DNA of 64,000 bases from CADEEN01 sp963751775 (GTDB lineage Bacteria; Pseudomonadota; Gammaproteobacteria; Burkholderiales; Burkholderiaceae_C). The notes beneath the pieces were generated by a model. The model was not told the origin of the DNA and ran no database searches. It saw only the letters and a program-made list of their open reading frames with translations. Of the stretch, positions 39,279-48,126 are shown piece by piece. The stretch spans positions 434,001 to 498,000 of the forward strand of contig CAVVVW010000028.1 of NCBI GenBank assembly GCA_963751775.1, given 5' to 3'. Made by a program: the position numbers and the translations under genes. Each line of letters opens with the position of its first letter. Position 1 is the first letter of the stretch.

Positions 39279-40706
39279 GTGCCTTCACTCTTGCACCTGC
39301 CACAGGACCCGATCGTCGCGATCGCCACCGCGCCGGGCCGCGGCGCGGTGGGCATCGTGCGCGTGTCGGGGCGTGGCCTCGAAAGCCTGATCGAAGCGCT
39401 TACCGGCCGCCGCCTCGCGCCACGCACGGCGCATTTGGCCGTGCTGCGCGACGCCCGGGGCCAGGCCATCGACCGCGGTCTGGCGCTCCACTTCCCTGCG
39501 CCGGGTTCGTATACCGGCGAAGACGTCCTCGAGTTGCAGGCCCATGGCGGACCGGTGGTACTGCAGTTGCTGCTGGCGCGCTGTCTCGAGGCCGGCGCCG
39601 AAATCGAACCCGCCACGCAACGCCCGCGACTGGCGCATCTGCGCCTGGCGCAACCAGGCGAGTTCACGCAGCGCGCGTTCCTCAACGGCAAACTCGACCT
39701 GGCGCAGGCCGAAGCCGTCGCCGACCTGATCGATGCCGGCACCGAGGCCGCGGCGCGCTCGGCCACCCGCTCGCTCGGTGGCGCGTTCTCGCGCGAGATC
39801 GATGCACTGGCCGAGCGAATCATCGAACTGCGCACACTGGTCGAGGCCACGCTCGACTTCCCGGACGAGGAGATCGACTTCCTCGAGCGCGCCGACGCGC
39901 GCGGCCGCCTTGACCGCCATCGCCGCCGCGTTGGACGGCGTGCTCGACCGAACGCGGCAGGGGGCCTTGCTGCGCGAGGGCATGACGGTGGTGCTGGCGG
40001 GCCAACCCAATGTCGGCAAGAGTTCGTTGCTCAACGCGCTGGCCGGCGCCGAGTTGGCCATCGTCACGCCGATCGCCGGCACCACGCGCGACAAGATCGG
40101 CCAGACGATTCAGATCGAGGGCGTGCCGGTGCACGTCGTCGACACCGCGGGATTGCGCGACGCGGGCCAGTCGCACGACGAAGTCGAACGCCTGGGCATG
40201 GCACGAAGCTGGGCCGAGATCGAACAGGCCGACACGGTGGTTTTCCTGCACGACCTGACACGCCAAGGCGAAGCAGCGTTATGAAAGCGGTGACGCAGCG
40301 ATCGCCGCGCGACTGCGCATGGCGGACAGCGCGCGCGTGCTGCATGTCTTCAACAAGAGCGATGCCATCGCCGGGCGGCGCCAGACACGGCAGCGGACTG
40401 CGCATTTCTGCCCTCACCGGCGACGGCCTGGTCGAACTTGCGCCGCGCGTTGCTCGAACGCGCCGGCTGGCACGCCAACCCCGAGGGCGTGTTCATTGCC
40501 CGCACGCGACACGTGCAGGCGCTGCAGCGTTGCGCGGGCACATCTTGCATCTGCCCAGGCATTGGCGGCACGCGGCGACGCCGCGCTGGACCTGCTGGCC
40601 GAAGAGCTGCGCTGTGGCGCACGAAGCACTTGGCGAGATCACGGGTGCCTTCACCGCCGATGACCTGCTCGGCGAAATCTTCGGCCGTTTTTGTATTGGC
40701 AAGTAA
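39279..40706 (+). CDS. mnmE: tRNA modification GTPase MnmE (multiply frameshifted)
   Basis: Partner of MnmG in wobble-uridine modification. The GTG start gives MPSLLHLPQDPIVAIATAPG and the folate-binding N-terminal domain (GRGAVGIVRVSGRGLESLIE, QPGEFTQRAFLNGKLDLAQA). The GTPase domain shows the P-loop GQPNVGKSSLLNAL, TTRD, DTAGLRDA and, in a later frame, VFNKSDA. The protein ends EIFGRFCIGK with the invariant C-terminal cysteine. At least six frame changes occur between about 39895 and 40620 (segments RISALTGDGLVEL, RRALLERAGWHANPEGVF, ALAARGDAALDLLAEEL, HEALGEITGAFTADDLLGEI). Every one has the sign of one extra base. Confidence 0.88.
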   Translation: MPSLLHLPQDPIVAIATAPGRGAVGIVRVSGRGLESLIEALTGRRLAPRTAHLAVLRDARGQAIDRGLALHFPAPGSYTGEDVLELQAHGGPVVLQLLLARCLEAGAEIEPATQRPRLAHLRLAQPGEFTQRAFLNGKLDLAQAEAVADLIDAGTEAAARSATRSLGGAFSREIDALAERIIELRTLVEATLDFPDEEIDFLERADARGRLDRHRRRVGRRARPNAAGGLAARGHDGGAGGPTQCRQEFVAQRAGRRRVGHRHADRRHHARQDRPDDSDRGRAGARRRHRGIARRGPVARRSRTPGHGTKLGRDRTGRHGGFPARPDTPRRSSVMKAVTQRSPRDCAWRTARACCMSSTRAMPSPGGARHGSGLRISALTGDGLVELAPRVARTRRLARQPRGRVHCPHATRAGAAALRGHILHLPRHWRHAATPRWTCWPKSCAVAHEALGEITGAFTADDLLGEIFGRFCIGK

Positions 40707-40824
40707 CGCATCCGTCAATCGATAGCCGGTAACTCCACAGCCCGACGCAAAGTGGCGCAACATCACGGGGGTCCCCCCGCACCGGATGGTTGTTTGGCGC
40801 GGGCTGACTTTCGATAATCCAGAC

Positions 40825-41292
40825 ATGGACATCCAGGAACTCTTCGACGCCGTGCACACGCTGAACGCCGCGGACGCGTTCAAGCCACGCCTGTCGCTGG
40901 CGCAGTGGCGAGCGTTTCAGCCGTACCTGACGCGGCACGAAATCCGTGCCGGCGACCTGCTGGTCAAGCAGGGCGATCACGACCGCACGATGTACCTGCT
41001 CGAACGTGGCACGCTGCAGGTGTTCGTTGCCGACGCCAAACCCGGCGTGTCACGCTTGTCGCTGTTGCGCGCCGGTTCGGTGGTCGGTGAGGCGGGGCTG
41101 TTCAGCGACCAGCCTCGCATGGCCAACGTCGAGGCCATGACCGCCTGCGTGGTCTGGGCCCTGCGCGGTCCGCGCCTGGAAGAGCTGATCGCGCGAAATC
41201 CGGCGCTGGCACTCGAACTGGTGTGCGCCGCCGCTTCGGTGATGGGCGTGCGCATGCGAGCCAACATCGAGATCGGACAAGCGGTGAGCTGA
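40825..41292 (+). CDS. Cyclic-nucleotide-binding domain protein
   Basis: A 155-aa single-domain CNB protein. The start at 40825 gives MDIQELFDAVHTLNAADAFK. The cNMP fold is seen in FQPYLTRHEIRAGDLLVKQG, RTMYLLERGTLQVFVADAK, LRAGSVVGEAGLFSDQPRMA (phosphate-binding cassette) and a C-terminal helix LIARNPALALELVCAAAS. There is no helix-turn-helix, so it is not a Crp-type DNA-binding regulator. It may bind a cyclic nucleotide as a small sensor. It is convergent with the Kef-type antiporter gene. A longer start at 40786 exists but its extra residues look non-conserved. Confidence 0.82.
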   Translation: MDIQELFDAVHTLNAADAFKPRLSLAQWRAFQPYLTRHEIRAGDLLVKQGDHDRTMYLLERGTLQVFVADAKPGVSRLSLLRAGSVVGEAGLFSDQPRMANVEAMTACVVWALRGPRLEELIARNPALALELVCAAASVMGVRMRANIEIGQAVS

Positions 41293-41347
41293 TCCCGCCG
41301 CACTTGCGTGCGCCGGACTTGCCGGCCGCGCAGGCACGCCGGACGCT

Positions 41348-43345
41348 TCAGCCGTGCAGCAACTTGGTCTCCGCCAGCGCCAGCGCCTCCGGCAGGCCCG
41401 ACAGGACCAGCGTGTCGCCGGCAGACAGCAGCATCTCGTCGTCTGCCGCCTGCACCTGCCCGGTCGCGCGCCGCACGGACACCACCTTGACGCCCACCGC
41501 GGCCAGCGCCTGGTCGGCCAGCGGCCGGCCCAGGCACGAGGCAGCCAGCGGCAGCGTGACGCTGAGCAAGCGCGCCTGCTGCAGTTCCTCCACCGTGTCG
41601 TCATCGGCGCCGTGAAAGTAGCCGCGCAGCAGGCCGTAGCGCGCATCGCGCGCATCGCGGGTGATGCGAATGACGCGGCGCATCGGCACCCCGACCAGCG
41701 CCAGCGCATGGCTGGCCAGCATCAGTGAGCCTTCGATGGCCTCGGGCACGACCTCGGTGGCGCCCGCGGCCTTCAAGCGGTCGATGTCGGTGTCGTCGAC
41801 CGTGCGCACCACCACCGGCACTTGCGGCACATGCGAGCGCACCAACTGCAGGATCTTCAGCGCCGAGGCGGTGTCGTGGTAGGAGACGACGACCGCGCTG
41901 GCCCGCGCCAGGCCGGCGGCCATCAGGCTGCGCAGCCGCGCCGCATCGCCGAAGACCACGCTCTGGCCCGCGGCTGCGGCCTGCCGTACGCGGTCGGGGT
42001 CCAGATCGAGTGCCATGTAGGGGATGCGTTCGCCATCGAGCAGACGCGCCAAGTTCTGGCCGCTGCGGCCGTAGCCGCAGATGATCACGTGGGCCTCGCT
42101 GGCGATCGCCCGTCTGGCGATCGTCGTCAGCGCCACCGACTGCATCATCCAGTCGGTGGCCGAAAGCCGCGCCACGATGCGGTTGCTGTACATCACGATG
42201 AACGGCGTGGCCAGCATCGAGAGCACCATGCTGGCCAGCACCGGGCTGACCCATTGCGGCGCGACCAAGCCGCCGTCGGCGCCCAGCGTCAGCAGCACGA
42301 AGCCGAACTCGCCCGCCTGTGCCAGGTACAGGCCGGTGCGCAGCGCCGTGCCCGGCGCAGTGCCGAAGGCGCGCGCCAGCAGCGCGACCAGGGCTGCCTT
42401 GGCCAGCACCGGGCCCGTCGTCAGCAGCAGCACCAACAGCCATTGGTCGAGCTGCGGCCGCCAATCCAGCTTCATGCCGATGGTGATGAAGAACAGGCCG
42501 AGCAGGACATCGTGGAACGGGCGGATATCGGTCTCGACCTGATGCCGGTACTCGGTCTCGGCCACCAGCATGCCGGCAATGAACGCGCCCAGCGCCAGCG
42601 ACAGCCCCGCGTACTGGGTCAGCCAGGCCAGGCCGAGCGTGACCAGCAACAAGTTCAGCACGAACAGCTCTTCGCTCTTGCGCCGTGCGACCAGCGTCAA
42701 CCACCAGCGCATGGCCTGCCGGCCGCCGGTAAGCAGCAGCGCCAGCACGACCACCGCCTTCAGCATGGCCCACGCCAAGGAGACCGCCATGTCGCCGCCC
42801 GACGATCCCAGGGCCGGAATCAGCACCAGCAAGGGCACCACGGCCAAGTCCTGGAACAGCAGCACGCCGATGACGCGCCTGCCGTGCTCGGTCTCGAGCT
42901 CGAGGCGGTCGGCCATCAGCTTGACGACGATGGCCGTCGACGACATCGCCACCGCACTGCCGAGTACCAGCGCGCCGCCGAATCCGAGCTCCCAGGGCCG
43001 CGACGTGAACGAGAACAGCCAGCCCAGCAGCGCGTTGCCCAGCAGCGCGCCGGCGATCGTCAACACCACCTGCGACAGGCCCAGCCCGAACACCAGCCGG
43101 CGCATCGCACGCAGCTTGTGCAGGTTGAATTCGAGCCCGATGACGAACATCAGGAACACGACACCGAACTCGGCCAGGTACTTCACCGCCGCCGAATCGC
43201 GGGCCAGTGCCAGGGCGTTGGGTCCGATCAACACGCCGACCGCCAGGTAGCCCAGGATCGGCGGCAACTTCAGCGATCGGCAGGCCACGACGCCGAGCAC
43301 CGCGGCCACAAGGTAGAGCAGAACGAGTTCGAGGTTCGAGGCCAT
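41348..43345 (-). CDS. Monovalent cation:proton antiporter, Kef/YbaL type
   Basis: CPA2 antiporter of 665 aa, intact. About 12 transmembrane helices start at LVLLYLVAAVLGVVACRSL, with ILGYLAVGVLIGPNALALA, FGVVFLMFVIGLEFNLHKLR and GVLLFQDLAVVPLLVLIPAL. A TrkA-N domain follows (AHVIICGYGRSGQNLARLLD, VVFGDAARLRSLMAAGLARA), and then a TrkA-C domain (VKVVSVRRATGQVQAADDEM). It probably performs K+ or Na+ efflux coupled to proton entry, gated by NAD(H) or another ligand on TrkA-N. The start MASNLEL was chosen over a longer upstream frame because it begins directly before the first helix. Divergent from kdsD. Confidence 0.92.
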   Translation of the reverse strand: MASNLELVLLYLVAAVLGVVACRSLKLPPILGYLAVGVLIGPNALALARDSAAVKYLAEFGVVFLMFVIGLEFNLHKLRAMRRLVFGLGLSQVVLTIAGALLGNALLGWLFSFTSRPWELGFGGALVLGSAVAMSSTAIVVKLMADRLELETEHGRRVIGVLLFQDLAVVPLLVLIPALGSSGGDMAVSLAWAMLKAVVVLALLLTGGRQAMRWWLTLVARRKSEELFVLNLLLVTLGLAWLTQYAGLSLALGAFIAGMLVAETEYRHQVETDIRPFHDVLLGLFFITIGMKLDWRPQLDQWLLVLLLTTGPVLAKAALVALLARAFGTAPGTALRTGLYLAQAGEFGFVLLTLGADGGLVAPQWVSPVLASMVLSMLATPFIVMYSNRIVARLSATDWMMQSVALTTIARRAIASEAHVIICGYGRSGQNLARLLDGERIPYMALDLDPDRVRQAAAAGQSVVFGDAARLRSLMAAGLARASAVVVSYHDTASALKILQLVRSHVPQVPVVVRTVDDTDIDRLKAAGATEVVPEAIEGSLMLASHALALVGVPMRRVIRITRDARDARYGLLRGYFHGADDDTVEELQQARLLSVTLPLAASCLGRPLADQALAAVGVKVVSVRRATGQVQAADDEMLLSAGDTLVLSGLPEALALAETKLLHG

Positions 43346-43413
43346 GCGTAGTGGGCTGCCGCGGACCTTGGGTCCACGGCCTAGAATCGCCCGCCTAGTA
43401 AACCACGAGTGCC

Positions 43414-44415
43414 GTGACCGATCGCCCTGTCGCCCCAGTTTCGTTCGATCGACAGCGCGCGCTGCAACTGGCGGCGCAGACGCTGGACATCGAGGCGGCC
43501 GCGCTGATCGGCGCCAAGGCACGCTTGGGTGACGGCTTCGCGCGTGCGGTCGGTGCGGTGCTGGCCTGCCGCGGCCGCGTCGTCGTGATGGGCATGGGCA
43601 AGAGCGGGCACGTCGGGCGCAAGATCGCCGCGACGCTGGCCTCGACCGGCACGCCGGCGCTGTTCGTGCACCCCGCCGAAGCCAGCCACGGCGACCTCGG
43701 CATGGTGACCGGGCAAGACCTGGTGCTGGCGCTATCCAATTCCGGCGAGAGCGACGAGTTGAATCTCCTGCTGCCGGTGTTCAAGCGCCTGCATGTGCCG
43801 GTCATCGCACTGACCGGCAAGCCCGATTCCACGCTCGGCCAGCACGCCGACATGGTCATCGAATGCGGCGTCGAGCAGGAGGCCTGCCCGCTCAACCTCG
43901 CGCCCACCGCCAGCACGGCGGCGCAGATGGCGCTCGGCGATGCGCTGGCGGTGGCCCTGCTCGACGCGCGCGGCTTTCGCGAGGAAGACTTCGCCCGCTC
44001 GCACCCCGGCGGCGCGCTCGGCCGCAAGCTGCTGCTGCATGTGCGCGACCTGATGCGCAGCGGCGATGCGCTGCCGCGCGTCGGCCCTGCGGCGAGCTTC
44101 ACCGCCATGCTGCGCGAGATGACGGGCAAGGGGTTGGGCCTGACGGCGGTTGTCGGCGAGCGCGACGAGGTGCTCGGCATCTTCACCGACGGCGATCTGC
44201 GCCGCCTGATCGAGCGCGGCGTCGACTTGCGCGCACTGATTGCGCGCGACGTGATGTACGCCAATCCGCGCTGCATCCGCGCCGACGCGCTGGCCGTCGA
44301 AGCCGCCGACCTGATGGAGCAGCACCGCATCACCAGCGTGCTGGTCATCGACGACGATGCCCGGCTGGTCGGCACGCTCAATTCCAACGACCTGATGCGC
44401 GCGAAAGTCATTTGA
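43414..44415 (+). CDS. kdsD: Arabinose-5-phosphate isomerase KdsD
   Basis: Converts ribulose-5-phosphate to arabinose-5-phosphate, the first step of Kdo synthesis for lipopolysaccharide. 333 aa, intact. The SIS domain includes VVVMGMGKSGHVGRKIAATL then ALFVHPAEASHGDLGMV and LALSNSGESDELN. Two CBS domains follow (VRDLMRSGDALPRV and IFTDGDLRRLIERG; RCIRADALAVEAADLMEQHR). The start is GTG at 43414. The stop overlaps the kdsC start (TGATG). Confidence 0.95.
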   Translation: MTDRPVAPVSFDRQRALQLAAQTLDIEAAALIGAKARLGDGFARAVGAVLACRGRVVVMGMGKSGHVGRKIAATLASTGTPALFVHPAEASHGDLGMVTGQDLVLALSNSGESDELNLLLPVFKRLHVPVIALTGKPDSTLGQHADMVIECGVEQEACPLNLAPTASTAAQMALGDALAVALLDARGFREEDFARSHPGGALGRKLLLHVRDLMRSGDALPRVGPAASFTAMLREMTGKGLGLTAVVGERDEVLGIFTDGDLRRLIERGVDLRALIARDVMYANPRCIRADALAVEAADLMEQHRITSVLVIDDDARLVGTLNSNDLMRAKVI

Positions 44416-44987
44416 TGCCGCCGGCATTGGTATTCCCGCCCGAACTCCTGCTCAAGGCCCAAGGCCGGGGGCTGGGCATGAAGGCCGCGATCTTCGACGT
44501 CGACGGCGTGCTCACCGACGGCCGGCTGTTCATCGGCGAGAACGGCGAATCGTTCAAGGCCTTTTCGAGTCTCGACGGCCATGGCCTGAAGCTGCTGGCG
44601 CAGGGCGGCATCACGCCGCTGGTCGTCACCGGCCGCGACTCGCCGGCGGTGCGCCGGCGCATTGCCGATCTGGGCCTGCCGCACGCCGTCTATGGCGCGC
44701 AGGACAAGCTGGCCGCAGCCAACGCATTGCTGCAGACACTGGCGCTCGACTGGGGCGACGTCGCCGTGATGGGCGACGACTGGCCCGATCTGCCGTTGAT
44801 GACGCGGGCCGCGTTCGCCTGTGCGCCCGCCAATGCCCATGCCGAGGTGCGCGCGATCGCGCACCACGTGACTGCCGCCAGCGGTGGCGCCGGCGCCGCG
44901 CGCGAGTGCTGCGACCTGTTGCTGATGGCGGCCGGCCGCTACGCGGCGTTGCTGCGCGGCGACCTGACGACACTCGACGCCGTCTAG
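44415..44987 (+). CDS. kdsC: 3-deoxy-D-manno-octulosonate 8-phosphate phosphatase KdsC
   Basis: HAD-family phosphatase producing Kdo, 190 aa, intact. The catalytic motif is KAAIFDVDGVLTDGRLFI, followed by SSLDGHGLKLL, PLVVTGRDSPAVRRRI and MGDDWPDLPLMTRA. The position in the kdsD-kdsC-lptC operon and the overlap with kdsD confirm the assignment. Confidence 0.95.
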   Translation: MPPALVFPPELLLKAQGRGLGMKAAIFDVDGVLTDGRLFIGENGESFKAFSSLDGHGLKLLAQGGITPLVVTGRDSPAVRRRIADLGLPHAVYGAQDKLAAANALLQTLALDWGDVAVMGDDWPDLPLMTRAAFACAPANAHAEVRAIAHHVTAASGGAGAARECCDLLLMAAGRYAALLRGDLTTLDAV

Positions 44988-45654
44988 ATGGACATCGATA
45001 GCCTGCTGCATCCGCTGGATCTGGCGCCGCCGCGCACGCAGCCGGCGCGCCCGCGCCAGCCCTGGTCCTGGCGCCTGGGCCAGTGGGTCTCGGCCTACCT
45101 GCCGCTGCTGCTGATGGCGCTGCTGGCGCTGGGCACCTGGTGGTTGGTGCAGCACACGCCGCGCGCCGCGGCACCGGGCGCCGACGCACCCGCGCGACAC
45201 GATCCCGATTACACGATGCAGGGATTCACGATGCAGCGCTTCGGTGCCGACGGCCGGCTCAGGGTTCAGGTGCAGGGCGCGCGCATGCGCCACTACCCCG
45301 ACAGCGACACGCTCGAAATCGACGGCGTGACGATCCGCGCCCTCTCGCCGGACGGCAGCGTGACGCTGGCCACGGCGCGTCAGGCACTGGCCAATGGCGA
45401 CGCCAGCGAAGTGCAGTTGATCGGCGCCGCGCAAGTGGTGCGCGAGGGCGCCGGCGACGGGCGCAAGGTCGAGTTCGAGAGCGAGTTCCTGCACGCCTTT
45501 CTCAACCTCGAGCGCGTGACGTTCGCACCTGCCGGTGCGCCTGCGCGAGGGCCGCAGCGAGCTGAGCGTCGGGGCCATCGACTACGACAACCTGGCGCGC
45601 AGCGCCAGACTCGGCGCGCCGGTGCGCGCGCGCTTCGACATTCCGCCGCGATGA
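44988..45654 (+). CDS. lptC: LPS export system protein LptC (3' frameshift)
   Basis: Bitopic inner-membrane protein of the Lpt bridge, which passes LPS from LptBFG to LptA. The N-terminal cytosolic tail and membrane helix are AYLPLLLMALLALGTWWLV. The periplasmic domain shows DPDYTMQGFTMQRFGADGRL and MRHYPDSDTLEIDGVTI. Near 45530 one extra base shifts the frame. The natural end is LREGRSELSVGAIDYDNLAR then ARFDIPPR with a stop at 45652-45654. It directly follows kdsC with no gap. The usual next genes lptA and lptB are absent from this locus. Confidence 0.88.
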
Positions 45655-45697
45655 TGCCGGCACGGCCGGCCGCTGTCGCGTGCGTCGCGGCATCGCC

Positions 45698-46477
45698 ATG
45701 AGCCCCGCGCCGCTGATCTTCATTACCGGCGCGTCGAGCGGCATCGGCCAGGCCCTGGCCGCGCGCTATGCCGATGCCGGCTGGCGTCTGGCGCTGGTCG
45801 CGCGCCGCACCGCCGAGGTCCAGGCCTGGGCCCATGCGCGCAACCTGGCGCCCGAGCGCTGGGCCGTCTACGCGGCCGACGTGCAGGATGTCGGCAGCAT
45901 CGTCGCTGCCGGCCAGCGCTGCATCGAGGCGCAGGGGCTGCCCGACGTGGTCGTCGCCAACGCCGGCATCAGCATCGGCATGGACACGGCCGAGCGTGGC
46001 GACCTCGACGTGATGCGCGAGACCCTCGCCGTCAATGTCACCGGCACGGCCGCGACATTCCACCCGTTCATCGCTGCCATGCGTGCGCGCCGCAGCGGCA
46101 CGCTGGTTGGTGTGGCCAGCGTGGCCGCCATCCGTGGTCTGCCCGGGCACGGTGCCTACTGCGCGAGCAAGGCTGCGGTGGTGGCTTATTGCGAGAGCCT
46201 GCGCGGCGAGTGCCGTGTCGACGGCGTTCGCGTGGTCACCCTCGTGCCCGGCTATATCGCCACCCCGTTGACGGCGGGCAACCGCTACCCGATGCCGTTT
46301 CTGCTGCAGCCGGCCGCATTCGCCGAGCGCGCCTTTCGCGCCATCCAGGGCGGTGCCAGCTACCGCGTCATTCCGTGGCAGATGGGGGTCGTGGCCAAGT
46401 TGCTGCGCCTGCTGCCCAACCCCCTGTTCGACCGGCTCTTTGCCGGCCGCGGGCGCAAGCGGCGGCGCGGCCAGTAG
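45698..46477 (+). CDS. Short-chain dehydrogenase/reductase
   Basis: NAD(P)-dependent SDR, 259 aa, intact. The cofactor motif is FITGASSGIGQALAARYADA, followed by NAGIS, the catalytic serine region GVASVAAI, and the catalytic Tyr-Lys in HGAYCASKAAVV. PGYIATPLTAGNRYPMPFL and the basic tail RGRKRRRGQ resemble the membrane-associated SDRs that act on acyl or lipid substrates, but the substrate is unknown. It lies 43 bases after lptC on the same strand, in the place where lptA is normally found. Confidence 0.88.
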   Translation: MSPAPLIFITGASSGIGQALAARYADAGWRLALVARRTAEVQAWAHARNLAPERWAVYAADVQDVGSIVAAGQRCIEAQGLPDVVVANAGISIGMDTAERGDLDVMRETLAVNVTGTAATFHPFIAAMRARRSGTLVGVASVAAIRGLPGHGAYCASKAAVVAYCESLRGECRVDGVRVVTLVPGYIATPLTAGNRYPMPFLLQPAAFAERAFRAIQGGASYRVIPWQMGVVAKLLRLLPNPLFDRLFAGRGRKRRRGQ

Positions 46478-46610
46478 GCGTCACGGGCGCGCGTCCTGCG
46501 GCGGCATCCACCGGGCGCGCGTGTCCGCGCGCGCGATCGACGGGGCGCAATGCGGCGGCGTGCGCCGCGTGCTTGCCGCGCCTGCGCAAGGGCCGCCCCG
46601 TGAGATGGCA

Positions 46611-46646
46611 AGAAAAAAGGGCCCCGGTGTCACCACCGGCGCCCCT
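46611..46646 (-). terminator. Rho-independent terminator of the RRM gene
   Basis: On the minus strand GGGGCGCCGGTG, the loop GTGA and CACCGGGGCCC form a strong GC stem followed by TTTTTTC, at 46611-46646. It lies about 25 bases past the stop of the RRM gene. Confidence 0.85.
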
Positions 46647-46667
46647 TGTCGTGCGAACAGGCTCGGA

Positions 46668-47126
46668 TCAGTAGCCGCCGCGGCCACCGCCGCCGCCGCC
46701 ATAACCACCGCCGCCGCCACCGCTGCGGCCACCGCCGCCACCGCCGTAGCCGCCGCCACCACCGCTGCGGCCACCGCCGCCGCCGCCATAGCCGCCGCCA
46801 CCACCGCTGCCACCGCCGCCGTAGCCACCACCGCCGCCGCTGCGGCCACCGCCGCCGCCGAAGCCGCCCGGACGCTCTTCGCGCGGGCGGGCCTCGTTGA
46901 CAACCAACGGACGGCCGTCGAGCGCCTGACCGTTCATGCCGTTGATGGCGGCTTGCGCCTCGGCGTCCGAACCCATCTCGACGAAGCCGAAGCCCTTCGA
47001 GCGGCCGGTTTCCCGATCCATCATGACCTTGGCCGAAGTGACCGTACCAAACTGTCCAAATGCCGCTTGCAGCGACTCATCACGCACGCTGTAGGCCAGG
47101 TTGCCCACATAAAGCTTGTTTCCCAT
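46668..47126 (-). CDS. RRM-type RNA-binding protein with Gly-rich tail
   Basis: A 152-aa protein. The N-terminal 80 residues form one RNA recognition motif with RNP2 KLYVGNLAYSVRD and RNP1 GRSKGFGFVEM. The remainder is a low-complexity tail of GGGGRSGGGGGYGGGGSGGG type ending GGRGGY, as in cyanobacterial Rbp and betaproteobacterial cold-induced RRM proteins. It probably acts as an RNA chaperone. The start MGNKLYVGN is preceded by AAAGGGG. The 3' end is a compact intrinsic terminator. The opposite strand of the Gly-tail gives long meaningless alanine/histidine frames. Confidence 0.92.
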   Translation of the reverse strand: MGNKLYVGNLAYSVRDESLQAAFGQFGTVTSAKVMMDRETGRSKGFGFVEMGSDAEAQAAINGMNGQALDGRPLVVNEARPREERPGGFGGGGGRSGGGGGYGGGGSGGGGGYGGGGGGRSGGGGGYGGGGGGRSGGGGGGYGGGGGGRGGY

Positions 47127-47476
47127 CGGGGAGCCCCTTTCAATCACCGTAGACCATGTGGAGCTTCAACCCGTCGTGAACCATTCAAGCGAAGGCGCCG
47201 CATCCAGACACAGAGGGCGGATTATGAAAGAACGGGCCGCAAAGACGCAGGCCCCTAGAAAAATCTGTTGTTTTCTGTCCGCGGGGCCGGTCGGCGGCAT
47301 TTGGGTTTACCCACACCCGCGGCCCTCTGCCGGCCCTCAGACGGTGACAGCCGGCCAATTTGCCGCCGCGCCTGCCGCCTGGATCGGGCCGCCCGGCGCC
47401 CAGCGCTGGCGACCCCGACGTGGCGGCCGGCCTGGCGCCACGCCCGGCCGTCTGGTCGCAACCTAAGATCGCAGCG
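47127..47476. other. Intergenic region, 350 bases
   Basis: Divergent gap between the RRM gene (minus) and marC-like gene (plus). A minus-strand -10-like CATAAT lies at about 47221-47226, leaving a leader of roughly 90 bases before the RRM start, but a matching -35 is not convincing. No RNA gene was recognised. The marC side is very GC-rich (CCCGGCCGTC) and shows no clear promoter. Confidence 0.45.
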
Positions 47477-48118
47477 ATGGACCTGCTCAAGCCGCTGATT
47501 GCGCTGTTGGCGATCGTCAACCCGATCGGGGCCCTGCCCTTTTTCATCGCCTTCACGCAGAACTTCAGCCGCGAGCAGCGCGAGCGCACGATCTCGGTGG
47601 CCAGCTTCAGCGCCTTCACGGTGATCGCCGTCAGCGCGATCGCCGGGCTGAAGATCCTCGAGTTCTTCGGCATCAGCATCGCCTCGTTCCAGGTCGGCGG
47701 CGGCACGCTGCTGCTGATCAGCTCGCTGCAGATGCTCAACGCCCAGCCGGCCGAGGGCAAGGCCAGCGCGCTCGCCGACGGCAATCAAAAGGCCGACGCC
47801 GGCGCCAGCATCGCCGTCGTGCCGCTGGCCATCCCGCTGCTGACCGGGCCGGCGACGATCTCGACCATCGTCATCTACGCCGAGAAGACACGCAGCCTGT
47901 GGGAACACGCGGTGCTGGTCGGCTACGGCGTGGTCATCGGCCTGGTGATCTACGCCACCTTCTCCGCCTCGGGCCGCATCGCCCGCGTGCTCGGGCGCAC
48001 CGGCATCAACGTCATGACGCGGCTGTTCGGCCTGATGCTGGCGGCGATGGCGGTCGAACTGCTCGCCGATGGCCTGATCAAGCTGTTCCCGGTGCTGGCG
48101 TCGGCCATCGCGCGCTGA
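47477..48118 (+). CDS. MarC family integral membrane protein
   Basis: A 213-aa membrane protein with six hydrophobic segments (LLKPLIALLAIVNPIGALPF, AFTVIAVSAIAGLKILEFFG, FQVGGGTLLLISSLQML, VVPLAIPLLTGPATISTIVI, HAVLVGYGVVIGLVIYATFS, LFGLMLAAMAVELLADGL). NPIGALPFFIAFT and PLAIPLLTGPATIS are the MarC/UPF0056 signatures. Function is unknown despite the name. The stop is eight bases before the GMC gene, so the two are probably cotranscribed. Confidence 0.92.
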   Translation: MDLLKPLIALLAIVNPIGALPFFIAFTQNFSREQRERTISVASFSAFTVIAVSAIAGLKILEFFGISIASFQVGGGTLLLISSLQMLNAQPAEGKASALADGNQKADAGASIAVVPLAIPLLTGPATISTIVIYAEKTRSLWEHAVLVGYGVVIGLVIYATFSASGRIARVLGRTGINVMTRLFGLMLAAMAVELLADGLIKLFPVLASAIAR

Positions 48119-48126
48119 GGTTCGTG

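Noticed and set aside
45652..45701. A 16-residue frame (MMPARPAAVACVAASP) after lptC as a remnant of lptA
   Set aside because: It is only a signal-peptide-like stretch with no LptA domain following, and it overlaps the SDR start. Evidence is too weak.
46481..46903. Alanine/valine-rich and His/Arg-rich frames around the RRM gene tail
   Set aside because: They arise from reading the Gly-codon repeat of the RRM protein in other frames.
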